Part shown: piece by piece, positions 43,714 through 52,767 of the stretch
How positions within the stretch are numbered: position 1 is the stretch's first letter
Layout: every line of letters starts with the position of its first letter
Source of the DNA: Mycobacterium sp. PS03-16
GTDB lineage: Bacteria > Actinomycetota > Actinomycetes > Mycobacteriales > Mycobacteriaceae
Assembly (NCBI RefSeq): GCF_004570325.1
Contig: NZ_SPQO01000001.1
Span: 1-64,000 of the forward strand
Length of the DNA: 64,000 nt
Direction of reading: 5' to 3'
Notes under the pieces: model-generated
Databases searched by the model: none
What the model was told of the DNA's origin: nothing
Seen by the model: only the letters and a program-made list of their open reading frames with translations
Translations under genes and position numbers: made by a program

Positions 43714-44583
43714 TCAGCCCAACGAGAGAGCCAGCGCCACGGCCACCGCCCACGCCAGCATCGCCAGCCCGGTGTCGCGCAGCACGGGGATCAGCTCCCG
43801 CCCGCCCGCGCCGCTGCGCACCGGCCGCGCCGCGCGCACCGCGAGCGGCAGGGCCAGCAGCCCGGCCGCACACCACGGCGTGGCGAGCATCAGCACCAGC
43901 GCCAGCACGAACGCCGCCGCGATCAGCACCTGGTACAGCAACCGGGTCCGGGCATCGCCGAGGCGCACCGCGAGCGTGATCTTGCCCGCGACGCGGTCGG
44001 TGGGGATGTCGCGCAGGTTGTTGGCCACCAGCACCGCCGAGGACAGCGCCCCCATCGCGACCGCGGTCGCCAGGCCGACCCAGTCGACGCGCAGCGCCTG
44101 GGTGTACTGGGTGCCCAGCACGGCGACCAGCCCGAAGAACACGAACACCGCGATCTCCCCGAAGCCGAGGTAGCCGTAGGGCTTCGACCCTCCGGTGTAC
44201 AGCCATGCCCCGGCGATGCACACGGCGCCGACCGCGATCAGCCACGGCGCGCTGACCACGGCGAGCGCCAGCCCGGCCAGCGCGCCGACGGCCAGGCTGG
44301 CGACCGCCGCGGTCAGCACCGCCCGCGGGGACGCCAGCTTCGAGCCGACCAGCCGCAGGGGTCCGGCCCGCACGTCGTCGGTGCCGCGGATGCCGTCGGA
44401 GTAGTCGTTGGCGTAGTTCACCCCGACGATCAGCGCCAGCGCGACGACCAGCGCGAGCAGTGCCTTCCACCACACCGCGCCGTCCAGCCAGGCGGCGGCG
44501 CCGGTGCCGGCGATCACCGGGGCGACGGCGTTGGGCAACGTGCGGGGGCGGGCGCCCTCGACCCACTGGGCGAAACTGGCCAC
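43714..44583 (-). CDS. menA: 1,4-dihydroxy-2-naphthoate polyprenyltransferase MenA
   Basis: Membrane enzyme of menaquinone synthesis attaching the polyprenyl chain. The 289-residue protein has eight to nine transmembrane helices and the two Asp-rich motifs [15 protein letters not shown] and NNLRDIPTD that bind the diphosphate through Mg2+. I use the GTG at 44583 ([18 protein letters not shown]), which fits the known MenA N-terminus; GTG 44604 adds 7 residues. It is divergent from the MTA phosphorylase gene. Confidence 0.94.
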   Translation of the reverse strand: MASFAQWVEGARPRTLPNAVAPVIAGTGAAAWLDGAVWWKALLALVVALALIVGVNYANDYSDGIRGTDDVRAGPLRLVGSKLASPRAVLTAAVASLAVGALAGLALAVVSAPWLIAVGAVCIAGAWLYTGGSKPYGYLGFGEIAVFVFFGLVAVLGTQYTQALRVDWVGLATAVAMGALSSAVLVANNLRDIPTDRVAGKITLAVRLGDARTRLLYQVLIAAAFVLALVLMLATPWCAAGLLALPLAVRAARPVRSGAGGRELIPVLRDTGLAMLAWAVAVALALSLG

Positions 44584-44645
44584 GCCGGCAAGTCTGTCAC
44601 GCACGCCCCGGCGTCACCGCACCGTCACCGGGGGTGTGGGTATGC

Positions 44646-45440
44646 ATGGTCGACAATGGACGGATGCTCGGAGTCATCGGCGGCAGCGGCTTCTACACAT
44701 TCTTCGGATCCGACGCGCGCAGCGTCAGCCTCGACACCCCCTACGGCGCTCCCAGCGCGCCGATCACGGTGGGCACGGTCGGCGCGCACGAGGTGGCGTT
44801 CCTTCCGCGCCACGGCGCCAAGCACGAATTCTCGCCGCACACCGTGCCGTACCGGGCCAACATGTGGGCGTTGCGGGCGCTCGGGGTGCGACGGATCTTC
44901 GGGCCGTGTGCGGTGGGCAGCCTCAGCCCGGAGTTGGGGCCGGGCTCCATGGTGGTGCCCGATCAGCTCGTCGACCGCACCTCCGGGCGCGCGGACACCT
45001 ACTTCGACTCCGGCGGCATCCACGTCGACTTCGCCGATCCGTACTGCCCGTCGCTGCGGGCGGCGGCCACCGGGCTGCCCGGGGTGGTCGACGGCGGGGC
45101 GATGGTGGTGATCCAGGGTCCGCGCTTCTCCACCCGGGCAGAGAGCCGCTGGTTCGCCGGTCAGGGTTTCACGCTGGTCAACATGACCGGGTACCCCGAG
45201 GCGGTGCTGGCCCGCGAACTCGAGATGTGTTACGCCGCAATCGCACTGGTGACCGACCTGGACGCAGGCATCGAGACCGGCTCGGGGGTGCGGGCCGTCG
45301 ACGTCTTCGCCGAGTTCCAGAAGAACCTGGTGCCGTTCAAGAAGCTCGTGCACGAGGCCATCGATCAAGTCGCCGTCGAGCGCACCTGTACGGACTGCCT
45401 ACCGCACGACGGTGTGACGTTGCCGATCGAGCTGCCGTGA
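44646..45440 (+). CDS. S-methyl-5'-thioadenosine phosphorylase/purine nucleoside phosphorylase
   Basis: A 264-residue trimeric PNP-family enzyme, the counterpart of Rv0535. It has the phosphate loop GVIGGSGFYTFFG at the start, FLPRHGAKHEFSPHTVPYRAN, VVIQGPRFSTRAESRWF and the base-binding NMTGYPEAVLARELEMCYA segment, which is typical of MTA phosphorylases. It recycles MTA from polyamine or quorum-type reactions to adenine and methylthioribose 1-phosphate. ATG 44646 matches the M. tuberculosis start; ATG 44664 is also possible. The stop overlaps the next GTG. Confidence 0.93.
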   Translation: MVDNGRMLGVIGGSGFYTFFGSDARSVSLDTPYGAPSAPITVGTVGAHEVAFLPRHGAKHEFSPHTVPYRANMWALRALGVRRIFGPCAVGSLSPELGPGSMVVPDQLVDRTSGRADTYFDSGGIHVDFADPYCPSLRAAATGLPGVVDGGAMVVIQGPRFSTRAESRWFAGQGFTLVNMTGYPEAVLARELEMCYAAIALVTDLDAGIETGSGVRAVDVFAEFQKNLVPFKKLVHEAIDQVAVERTCTDCLPHDGVTLPIELP

Positions 45441-46468
45441 GGGTGCTGCTCACCGGCGCCGCCGGTTTCATCGGCTCCCGGGTGCGTGCCGCACTCGAGG
45501 CGGCGGGCCACGACGTCGTCGCGGTCGACCTGATGTTGCCCGGCGCGCACGGCGCCGGCGCGCAGCTCCCGCCGGACACCGCGCGCGTCGACGTGCGTGA
45601 CGCCGCGGCGCTGGCTCCGCTGCTCGACGGCGTCGACGTGGTGTGCCACCAGGCCGCGGTGGTCGGGGCCGGGGTCAACGCGGCCGACGCGCCGTCCTAC
45701 GGCAGCCACAACGACTACGGCACCACGGTGCTGCTCGCCGAGATGTTCGCCGCCGGCTGTCAGAAGCTGGTGCTGGCGTCGTCGATGGTGGTCTACGGCC
45801 AGGGCCGGTTCGACTGTCCGCAGCACGGGCGGGTCGAGCCGCTGCCACGCAGCCGCGCCGACCTGGATGCGGGCGTGTTCGAGCACCGCTGCCCCGTCTG
45901 CGGGGAGCAGGTGCAGTGGCGGTTGGTCGACGAGGACGAACCGCTGCGTCCCCGAAGCCTCTACGCCGCAAGCAAAGTCGCACAGGAGCACTACGCGCTG
46001 GCGTGGGCGGAGGCGACCGGCGGGTCGGTGGTGGCGCTGCGCTATCACAACGTGTACGGCCCGCACATGCCCCGCGACACTCCCTACAGCGGCGTGGCGG
46101 CGATCTTCCGATCCGAGCTGGAGAACGGCGACGTCCCACGGGTGTTCGAGGACGGCGGCCAGATGCGCGACTTCGTGCACGTCGACGACGTGGCGGCGGC
46201 GAACCTGGCGGCCACGCAGTCCGAGCTGGAGGGCTTCGCTGCGTTCAATGTCTGCTCGGGGCGGCCGATCTCGATCATCGAGGTCGCCACCGAGCTGTGC
46301 GAGACCCGCGGCGCGGCGGCGCCGGTGGTCACCGGTCAGTACCGCAGCGGCGATGTCCGCCACATCGTCGCGTCGCCGGCGCTGGCCGCCGAGAAGCTGG
46401 GCTTCCGTGCAGCGGTCGATCCGCGGGACGGCTTGCGGGAGTTCGCGTTCGCCCCGCTGCGGGCCTGA
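45437..46468 (+). CDS. GalE3-like NAD-dependent epimerase with cysteine-rich insert
   Basis: A 343-residue extended SDR: nucleotide loop TGAAGFIGSRV near residue 6, SSMVVYGQG with the Ser, and YAASK as the catalytic YxxxK, followed by RYHNVYGPHMP and FVHVDDVAAANLAA. Between the Ser and Tyr parts there is an insert of about 45 residues with DCPQHG and CPVCGEQV, so one Cys-x2-His and one Cys-x2-Cys pair, likely a small zinc knuckle over the active site. GTG start is coupled to the MTA phosphorylase stop. Substrate unknown. Confidence 0.88.
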   Translation: MRVLLTGAAGFIGSRVRAALEAAGHDVVAVDLMLPGAHGAGAQLPPDTARVDVRDAAALAPLLDGVDVVCHQAAVVGAGVNAADAPSYGSHNDYGTTVLLAEMFAAGCQKLVLASSMVVYGQGRFDCPQHGRVEPLPRSRADLDAGVFEHRCPVCGEQVQWRLVDEDEPLRPRSLYAASKVAQEHYALAWAEATGGSVVALRYHNVYGPHMPRDTPYSGVAAIFRSELENGDVPRVFEDGGQMRDFVHVDDVAAANLAATQSELEGFAAFNVCSGRPISIIEVATELCETRGAAAPVVTGQYRSGDVRHIVASPALAAEKLGFRAAVDPRDGLREFAFAPLRA

Positions 46469-46469
46469 C

Positions 46470-47294
46470 ATGCGGGCCCGGGTGCGGCTGGCCGTTATCG
46501 TCGTGCTCGTGGTCTCTGGTGTGTTGGGCCTGCTGTGGACGCAGCAGCGCCGGCTGGTGTACTTCCCGTCGCGCGGGCCGGTCCCGTCGGTCGCCGCGGT
46601 GGCGCCCGGCGCTCAGGACGTGGTGGTGCGCACCGCCGACGGGCTGGAGCTGGGTGCCTGGTTCTTTCCCGCGACGCCCGGCCCGGCCGTGCTGATCTGC
46701 AACGGCAACGGCGGCGACCGGTCGATGCGCGCCGCCCTGGCGGTGGCGCTGCGGGCCAGAGGATTGTCGGTGCTGCTGTTCGACTACCGCGGCTACGGCG
46801 GCAATCCGGGGCGGCCCACCGAGGACGGCCTGGCCGCGGACGCCCGGGCGGCGCGCGACTGGCTGGCCGCCCAGCCGCAGGTGGACCCGTCCCGGATCGC
46901 CTATCTCGGTGAGTCGCTCGGGGCGGCGGTCGCGGTCGGCCTGGCCACCGAGCAGCCCCCGGCGGCGCTGATCCTGCGGTCGCCGTTCACCTCACTGGCC
47001 GACGCGGGGGCCGTGCACTATCCGTGGCTGCCGGTGCGCCGGCTGCTCATCGACCGCTATCCCTCACTCGAGCGGATCGGTGCGCTGCGGTCGCCGCTGC
47101 TGGTGATCGCCGGCGACCGCGACGACATCGTGCCCGCCGAGTTGAGTCGCCGCCTGTACGACGCGGCACCGCAACCGAAGACCTGGGTGACGGTGCCGGG
47201 TGCCGGCCACAACGATCCCGCGCTGCTCGACGGGCCGGTGCTGCTCACCGCGATCGACCGATTCCTCACCACCACGGCGGTCCTGGGCCGGTGA
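46470..47294 (+). CDS. Membrane-anchored alpha/beta hydrolase (BEM46-like)
   Basis: A 274-residue hydrolase with an N-terminal transmembrane anchor (LAVIVVLVVSGVLGLLW). The oxyanion region is ICNGNGGDRSMR, the nucleophile is in YLGESLGAAVAVGLA (G-x-S-x-G), the acid in IAGDRDDIVP and the His in GAGHNDPALL. This is the layout of BEM46/YfhR-type serine hydrolases at the membrane. ATG starts 1 bp after the epimerase stop; a very long upstream frame is a shadow. Confidence 0.85.
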   Translation: MRARVRLAVIVVLVVSGVLGLLWTQQRRLVYFPSRGPVPSVAAVAPGAQDVVVRTADGLELGAWFFPATPGPAVLICNGNGGDRSMRAALAVALRARGLSVLLFDYRGYGGNPGRPTEDGLAADARAARDWLAAQPQVDPSRIAYLGESLGAAVAVGLATEQPPAALILRSPFTSLADAGAVHYPWLPVRRLLIDRYPSLERIGALRSPLLVIAGDRDDIVPAELSRRLYDAAPQPKTWVTVPGAGHNDPALLDGPVLLTAIDRFLTTTAVLGR

Positions 47295-47322
47295 CCGCCC
47301 GGGGAGCGCGATACTGACGGGC

Positions 47323-48438
47323 GTGACCTCCGCCCTGTGTGACCGCTTCGGAATCGACTTCCCGCTCTTCGCCTTCAGCCACTGCCGTGACGTGGTGGCC
47401 GCGGTGACCAACGCCGGCGGGTTCGGCGTGCTCGGCGCGACGGCCTACACCCCCGAACAGCTCGACCGCGAGCTGAGCTGGATCGACCAGCACGTCGGCG
47501 GCAAGCCGTACGGCGCCGACATCATCGTGCCGGCGAAGTTCGAGGGCAAGGGCGAGAACCTGTCCCGCGCACAGCTCGTCGACCGGATTCCGGCCGAGTA
47601 CCGCGACTTCGTCACCCGGTTGCTCGCCGACCACGACATCGAACTGGACGCGACGCCGCGGCTCGGCGGGTCCGGGCTGTCCGGCGACACCGGACGCGAA
47701 CTGCTCGACGTCGCGATGAGCCACCCGATCAAGCTGATCGCCAACGCGCTCGGCGTGCCACCGGATTACATGATCGAGGCGGGCCGCGAACGCGGCGTGC
47801 CGGTGGCCGCGCTGGTCGGGGCGCGCGAGCACGCGGTCAAACAGGTGCGGGCTGGGGTGGACCTGATTGTCGCGCAGGGCACCGAGGCGGGCGGGCACTG
47901 CGGCGACGTGACCACGCTGGTGCTGGTGCCCGAAGTGATCGACGCGATCGAGGGCGCGGTGCCGGTGCTGGCCGCCGGCGGCATCGTGACCGGACGGCAG
48001 ATGGCCGCGGCGGTCGCGATGGGCGCCGACGGCGCGTGGACGGGGTCGGTGTGGCTGACCACCGAGGAGGCCGAGACCGCACCGCACACCGTGCGCAAGA
48101 TGCTGGCCGCCACGTCGCGCGACACCGTCCGCTCGGCGGGCCGTACGGGTAAACCCGCCCGGCAGCTGGTGTCGGACTGGACCGAGGCGTGGGCGCCGCG
48201 CGGCGACCGGCCGCCGCTGCCCCTGCCGCTGCAGAACATGCTGGCCGAACCGCTGCTGCGCCGCGTCGACGTGCTGGCCGCACAGGGCCATCCGGGTGCG
48301 CAGGCGCTCGCCACCTACTTCGTCGGGCAGGGCGTCGGGTTGATGACCAAGGTCAAACCGGCGCGGGAGGTGGTGCGCGAGTTCATCGAGGACTATCTCG
48401 CGGCCACTGAACGGCTGAGCAACTCGCTGCCGGGCTGA
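47323..48438 (+). CDS. Nitronate monooxygenase-like FMN enzyme
   Basis: A 371-residue TIM-barrel FMN protein of the 2-nitropropane dioxygenase family. It has VAAVTNAGGFGVLGATAYTPEQL near the N-terminus, VDLIVAQGTEAGGHCGDV, the phosphate-binding AAGGIVTGRQMAAAVAMGADGAWTGSVWL segment, and a long C-terminal helix region. Family members oxidise nitronates, but many act as enoyl reductases or are uncharacterised. GTG start 28 bp after the hydrolase gene. Confidence 0.85.
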   Translation: MTSALCDRFGIDFPLFAFSHCRDVVAAVTNAGGFGVLGATAYTPEQLDRELSWIDQHVGGKPYGADIIVPAKFEGKGENLSRAQLVDRIPAEYRDFVTRLLADHDIELDATPRLGGSGLSGDTGRELLDVAMSHPIKLIANALGVPPDYMIEAGRERGVPVAALVGAREHAVKQVRAGVDLIVAQGTEAGGHCGDVTTLVLVPEVIDAIEGAVPVLAAGGIVTGRQMAAAVAMGADGAWTGSVWLTTEEAETAPHTVRKMLAATSRDTVRSAGRTGKPARQLVSDWTEAWAPRGDRPPLPLPLQNMLAEPLLRRVDVLAAQGHPGAQALATYFVGQGVGLMTKVKPAREVVREFIEDYLAATERLSNSLPG

Positions 48439-48508
48439 CCGCCGAGCGGACGGTTGATGTACGCGTCGCCCGAGTAGCGGTGTCCACAACCGTGCAGTCG
48501 GCGCGCAG

Positions 48509-49537
48509 TCAGTCCTCGGCGGCCAGCGGCAGCCGCACCTCGAAGCGGGCGCCGCTGTCGAGGTTGTGCGCCGACAGCGTGCCGCGGTGGGCCTGAACCA
48601 GCCCGGCGGCGATCGCCAGCCCGAGCCCCGATCCGCTCGGCAGCGACGAATCCGACCGCGGCACGCGGTCATTGGAGCCGCGGTAGGCGACATCGAACAC
48701 CCGCGGCAGGTCGGCTTCGTCGATGCCGACGCCGGTGTCGTCGACGCGCGCCCATGCGCTGTTCTCGTCGGAGCCCAGCGCCAGCTCGACGCGGCCGCCC
48801 TCGGGGGTGTGGGCGATCGCGTTGGCCACCAGGTTGGACAGCACCCGCACCAGCGCGCGGTCGCTGCCCAGCACGCGGACCGGTTTGTCGGGCAGCATCG
48901 CCCGCAGCTGCACGCCGGCGCGTTCGGCGGCGATGCGGTGGGCGGCCAGCACGTCGTCGACCACCTCGTCGAGCGCCACCCGGTCGAACGCGGGTTGGAC
49001 GGCACCGGCGTTGATCTTGCTCATCTCGAACAGGTCGTCGACCATCTCGGAGAGCCGGATCGACTCCTGTTCGATGTGTTTGGCGTGCGCGCGGATCTCG
49101 CCGTCGGACACCAGACCGTCGGCGATGGCCTCCGACACCGCGCGGATCCCGGCCAGCGGGGTGCGCAGGTCGTGGCTGACGAACGCCACCAGCCGGCGGC
49201 GCGACAACTCGGCCGCCCGTTCGGAGTCGCGGATCTCCTGTTCCCACACGGTGCGGCGGGCCTGGTAGCGGCCCAGCATCACCGCACCGGGGATCGTGAC
49301 GACGGCGACGATCAGCAGCACCACCGCGATCTGCTCGAAGATCTCGGTGATCATGAAGCCGCTGGCGCCCAGCACACCGGTGAAGGTGGCCAGCGTCGGG
49401 ATCAGCACCAGCACGACCATGCTCGCGGCCAGCGACCAGGATCGGGCCAACCGGATGATCAGGGCGCCCACCAGCACGACGGGGATCGAGCAGGCCAGCG
49501 CCCAGCCGCCGATCTCCCAGAGGTCAGTCGCCCTCAC
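48509..49537 (-). CDS. Membrane sensor histidine kinase
   Basis: A 342-residue kinase with three N-terminal hydrophobic segments (about 8-27, 33-55, 62-88) and almost no extracellular sensor domain, so it probably senses in the membrane or in the cytoplasm. It has the H box FVSHDLRTPLAGIRA, the N box NLVANAIAHTPEGG, DTGVGI and GSGLGLAIA. GTG at 49537 overlaps the regulator gene by 14 bp. It is a classical HisKA/HATPase pair with the regulator upstream. Confidence 0.9.
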   Translation of the reverse strand: MRATDLWEIGGWALACSIPVVLVGALIIRLARSWSLAASMVVLVLIPTLATFTGVLGASGFMITEIFEQIAVVLLIVAVVTIPGAVMLGRYQARRTVWEQEIRDSERAAELSRRRLVAFVSHDLRTPLAGIRAVSEAIADGLVSDGEIRAHAKHIEQESIRLSEMVDDLFEMSKINAGAVQPAFDRVALDEVVDDVLAAHRIAAERAGVQLRAMLPDKPVRVLGSDRALVRVLSNLVANAIAHTPEGGRVELALGSDENSAWARVDDTGVGIDEADLPRVFDVAYRGSNDRVPRSDSSLPSGSGLGLAIAAGLVQAHRGTLSAHNLDSGARFEVRLPLAAED

Positions 49538-50240
49538 GCGCTGTCTGGCTTTCCCGCGGGCGCGTGTCGCCGTCGCTCCACATGTATCCCCGTCCCCACA
49601 CCGTCTGCACGTGGTGCTGGTCGCCGAGCTTGGAACGCAGCCGTTTGACGTGCACGGTGACGGTGGACAGGTCGCCGAAGTCCCAGCGCCACACCTGCTT
49701 GAGCAACTCCTCACGGGTGAAGACCGTGTCGGCGTGGGTGATGAAGAACAACAGGAGGTCGAATTCGCGGTTGGTCAGGCTGACCGGTTGACCGTTCACG
49801 GTGACCGACCGTGCGGCGGTCGACACGATGAGGTCACCGACCTGCAGGTCGACGGGGACGACGCCGACCGGAGCGGGGGAGCGGCGCAGCACCGAGCGCA
49901 CCCGCAGGGCGAGTTCACGGGGGCTGAACGGTTTGGTGAGGTAGTCGTCGGCGCCGGCCTCCAGACCGGCGATCCGGTCGTCCTCCTCGCCGAGCGCGGT
50001 CAGCAGGATCACCGGGACCGTGTGGTCTCCGCGCTGACGCAGGGTCCGGCACAGCGTCAACCCGTCGGGTCCGGGCATCATCACATCGAGAACCGCGACG
50101 TCGATGCGTTCGGTGCCCAGCAGGCGCAGCGCCTCGGTGCCGTTGTGGGCGATCGAGACGTCGAGGCCGTCGCGCTCGAGGTAGCGGCGCACGACATCGC
50201 GGACGACGGTGTCGTCGTCGGCTATCAGCACACGCGTCAC
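49524..50240 (-). CDS. OmpR-family response regulator
   Basis: A 238-residue regulator with the receiver pocket VLIADDDTVVR, phospho-Asp in AVLDVMMPG, switch Lys in LTKPFSPREL, and a winged helix with LTNREFDLLLFFITHADTVF and [11 protein letters not shown]. It is the first gene of the regulator-kinase pair. Upstream on its own strand, GGTGACG occurs twice at 11-bp spacing (50281-50298), which suits autoregulation by an OmpR-type dimer. The stimulus is unknown. Confidence 0.92.
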   Translation of the reverse strand: MTRVLIADDDTVVRDVVRRYLERDGLDVSIAHNGTEALRLLGTERIDVAVLDVMMPGPDGLTLCRTLRQRGDHTVPVILLTALGEEDDRIAGLEAGADDYLTKPFSPRELALRVRSVLRRSPAPVGVVPVDLQVGDLIVSTAARSVTVNGQPVSLTNREFDLLLFFITHADTVFTREELLKQVWRWDFGDLSTVTVHVKRLRSKLGDQHHVQTVWGRGYMWSDGDTRPRESQTAREGD

Positions 50241-50280
50241 ACTTACGAGGTTAGCCGCGCATGCGCCCGACCTGCGCCTA

Positions 50281-50298
50281 CGTCACCGATTCGTCACC
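50281..50298 (-). promoter_or_regulatory. 11-bp direct repeats upstream of the regulator-kinase pair
   Basis: CGTCACC at 50281-50287 and 50292-50298 (GGTGACG on the minus strand) repeat with an 11-bp period, one helix turn, 41-58 bp upstream of the regulator start. OmpR/PhoB proteins bind this kind of direct repeat. Confidence 0.4.
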
Positions 50299-50342
50299 CT
50301 TGGCGAGGTTGCGGGTGGACGGGTCTGGCTAGCCTCGACTCC

Positions 50343-50999
50343 ATGTCCGACTCGGCCGTGACGGTGGTGCTGCCGTGCCTCGACGAGGCGATTTCGCTGC
50401 CGGGGGTGCTCGCCGCGATGCCGCACGGCTACCGGCCGCTGGTGGTGGACAACAACAGCACCGACGGCACCGCCGAGGTGGCCCGCAGGCACGGTGCGGA
50501 CGTCGTGCACGAATCGCGGCCCGGATACGGCTCGGCCGTGCACGCGGGTGTCGTCGCCGCGACGACACCGGTGGTCGCCGTCCTGGACGCCGACGGGTCG
50601 CTGGACCCGCGGGAACTGCCCACGCTGGTGGCCGAACTGGACCGCGGCGCGCACATGGCGGTGGGCCGGCGCAGGGCGGTGCGCGGACTGCGCTGGCCGT
50701 GGCATGCCCGGCTGGGCACCGCGGCGGTGTGCTGGCGGCTGCGCCAGCGCCACGGGCTGCCGGTGCACGACATCGCGCCGATGCGGGTGGCCCGCCGCGC
50801 GGACCTGCTGGCGCTCGGTGTGGAGGATCGGCGCTCCGGGTACCCCCTCGAATTGCTGGTTCGAGCAGCCGCTGCGGGCTGGCGAGTGGTGGAGCGGGAC
50901 GTCACGTACGGGCCCCGCACCGGTGGCAGATCCAAGGTCAGCGGCTCGTTGCGCGGCAGCGTCGTCGCGGCGCTCGACTTCTGGCGGGTGATCGAGTGA
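50343..50999 (+). CDS. Family 2 glycosyltransferase (Rv0539-like)
   Basis: A 218-residue GT-A glycosyltransferase. The nucleotide-sugar motifs are VVLPCLDEAISLPGV, VVDNNSTDGTAEVA and the metal-binding VLDADGSLDPREL; later DIAPMRVARR and the basic TGGRSKVSGS occur. There are no transmembrane helices, so it is probably cytoplasmic. TAGCCT at 50330-50335, 7 bp before the ATG, could be a -10 for a leaderless message. It is coupled to the DUF2064 gene. Acceptor unknown. Confidence 0.88.
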   Translation: MSDSAVTVVLPCLDEAISLPGVLAAMPHGYRPLVVDNNSTDGTAEVARRHGADVVHESRPGYGSAVHAGVVAATTPVVAVLDADGSLDPRELPTLVAELDRGAHMAVGRRRAVRGLRWPWHARLGTAAVCWRLRQRHGLPVHDIAPMRVARRADLLALGVEDRRSGYPLELLVRAAAAGWRVVERDVTYGPRTGGRSKVSGSLRGSVVAALDFWRVIE

Positions 51000-51667
51000 C
51001 CGGTTCCCCGGTGACGGCGCTGGTGGTCGCCAAGGCGCCGGTGCCCGGCCAGGCCAAGACGCGACTGGCCGCCACGGTCGGGGACGAATTGGCGGCGGTG
51101 ATCGCCGCGGCGGCGCTGCTCGACACTCTCGACGCCGTGTTGGCCGCCCCGGTGGGGGCTCGGGTGGTGGCGCTGACCGGGGACCTCACCGAGGCGCGCA
51201 GCGGCGCGATCATCCGGGAGAAGCTGTCGCGGTTCACCGTGGTGGAGCAGCGCGGCGGCTCGTTCGCCGAACGCCTGACGTATGCGCACGCGGACACCGC
51301 CGCGATGGTGGGCGATCATCCGATCATCCAGATCGGCATGGACACCCCGCAGGTCACCGGCGAGTTGCTCGGCCGGTGCGCCGAGGCGCTGCGGGCGACC
51401 GACGCCGTGCTCGGACCGGCCGGCGACGGTGGCTGGTGGCTGCTCGGTGTGCGTTCGGCCGCGCTGGCCGACTGCCTGCGGTACGTGCCGATGTCGCAGT
51501 CCGACACCGGTGAGTTGACCGCGAAGGCGCTGCGTGACAACGGAATCGAGGTAACGATGGTCGAGGAGCTGGCCGATGTCGATACGGCGGCCGACGTCGC
51601 ATCCGTACGGCGATGTTGTCCGCCCGGCGGCCGGTTCGCGTACGCCACCGCGGCGGCGGGCCTGTAG
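50996..51667 (+). CDS. DUF2064/TIGR04282-type glycosyltransferase-like protein (Rv0540-like)
   Basis: A 223-residue protein with a nucleotidyltransferase-like fold: ALVVAKAPVPGQAKTRLA at the N-terminus resembles the activating loop of nucleotidyltransferases, followed by GMDTPQVTGELL, where GxDxP replaces the DxD, and GPAGDGGWWLLGVR. It is often beside a GT2 enzyme. Its substrate has not been established to my knowledge. GTG start overlaps the GT2 stop; the next gene begins at the base after its stop. Confidence 0.85.
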   Translation: MTGSPVTALVVAKAPVPGQAKTRLAATVGDELAAVIAAAALLDTLDAVLAAPVGARVVALTGDLTEARSGAIIREKLSRFTVVEQRGGSFAERLTYAHADTAAMVGDHPIIQIGMDTPQVTGELLGRCAEALRATDAVLGPAGDGGWWLLGVRSAALADCLRYVPMSQSDTGELTAKALRDNGIEVTMVEELADVDTAADVASVRRCCPPGGRFAYATAAAGL

Positions 51668-52297
51668 ATGCTGGGCAACCTCTACGACCGGGCCCTCGAC
51701 GGCGAGCAATGCTGGATCCGCAACGACGACGGCGAGGTCAGGACGCTGCCGGTGCGCAGCTGGCTCGGCGGCCGGCACGCCGACCGCCTCTTCGACCGGG
51801 CCGTCGTGGCGCTGTGCGAGGGGCCGACGATCGATCTCGGTTGCGGCCCCGGGCGTTTGGTGGTGGATCTGATCAATCGGGGGGTCCCGGCGCTGGGGGT
51901 CGACCAGTCGGCGACGGCGGTGGAACTGGCGCGGCGCAACGGCGCCCCGGCGCTGCGCCGCGATGTGTTCGGCGCGCTGCCCGGGGTCGGGCGCTGGCAG
52001 ACCGCACTGCTGGCCGACGGGAACATCGGGCTGGGCGGCGATCCGCGCCGGGTGCTGCGCCGCGTCACCGAGCTGCTGCGGCCGGGCGGCCGGTGCGTCG
52101 CGGAGTTCGACACCGAGACCGAAGGGGTGCAGGCCGGTCTGGTGCGGCTGGAATCGTCGCGCACGGTGGGGCCGTGGTTCCGGTGGGCGTCGGTCGGCGT
52201 GGACTGCGCGGCCGCGCTGGCCGAGGAGGCGGGGCTGGCGCTGACCGGCATGCAGCCGGTGGGCCACCGGATTCTGGCTACTCTGGCGGCGCCGTGA
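51668..52297 (+). CDS. Class I SAM-dependent methyltransferase
   Basis: A 209-residue Rossmann methyltransferase with the SAM loop TIDLGCGPGRLVVDL near residue 60, VDQSATAVELARRNG as motif with the acidic residue at the second strand, and LLRPGGRCVAEF. The N-terminus YDRALDGEQCWIRNDDG is shared with methyltransferases that accompany GT2 and DUF2064 proteins. It directly abuts DUF2064 and its 3' end overlaps the convergent membrane gene by 20 bp. Confidence 0.86.
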   Translation: MLGNLYDRALDGEQCWIRNDDGEVRTLPVRSWLGGRHADRLFDRAVVALCEGPTIDLGCGPGRLVVDLINRGVPALGVDQSATAVELARRNGAPALRRDVFGALPGVGRWQTALLADGNIGLGGDPRRVLRRVTELLRPGGRCVAEFDTETEGVQAGLVRLESSRTVGPWFRWASVGVDCAAALAEEAGLALTGMQPVGHRILATLAAP

Positions 52298-52766
52298 CGG
52301 GACGCCGCGCCGCCGCCAGCCGGATCGCGTAGACCACCGCGCTGACGAAAAACATTGCCCCCGTGAGCATCAGCCACCGGCCGAGGAACGGCTCCTGGGT
52401 CTGGCCGGTCGCCGCGACATAGGCCGGTGCCCCCTGCTCGATGATGCCGGGCAGGAACACCAGCAGCGTCAGCACCGAGCCGAGCGCCGGCACCCGCAGG
52501 TAGTTGAGCACCGGAACGCGGACCGGGATACGCTGCGTCACCGACAGCGCCCGGTCGGCCAGCGCGTAGAGCGGGAACAACACCAGGTCGTGCAGGATGA
52601 TCGCGGCGGCGAACCACACCACGATGGACTGCCACCACACCTTCGGATTCCACAGCGCAGGCGGGCCGAGGGTCAGCACGGCGTACCCGCCGAGCGCGAA
52701 TCCCGCGATCAGCGTCAGCAGATGCAGCGGGTGCGAACCGTAGGCCCGGCCGAATGCGGCGCGCAC
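52278..52766 (-). CDS. Four-helix membrane protein next to the molybdopterin enzyme
   Basis: A 162-residue protein with helices at about 14-33, 45-70, 92-110 and 128-150. Histidines occur in SHPLHLLTL and ILHDLVLFPLYAL, so quinone- or haem-type function with the neighbouring oxidoreductase is possible. GTG start lies one base after the oxidoreductase stop, giving a two-gene unit. No family is recognised. Confidence 0.72.
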   Translation of the reverse strand: MRAAFGRAYGSHPLHLLTLIAGFALGGYAVLTLGPPALWNPKVWWQSIVVWFAAAIILHDLVLFPLYALADRALSVTQRIPVRVPVLNYLRVPALGSVLTLLVFLPGIIEQGAPAYVAATGQTQEPFLGRWLMLTGAMFFVSAVVYAIRLAAARRPVTAPPE

Positions 52767-52767
52767 G

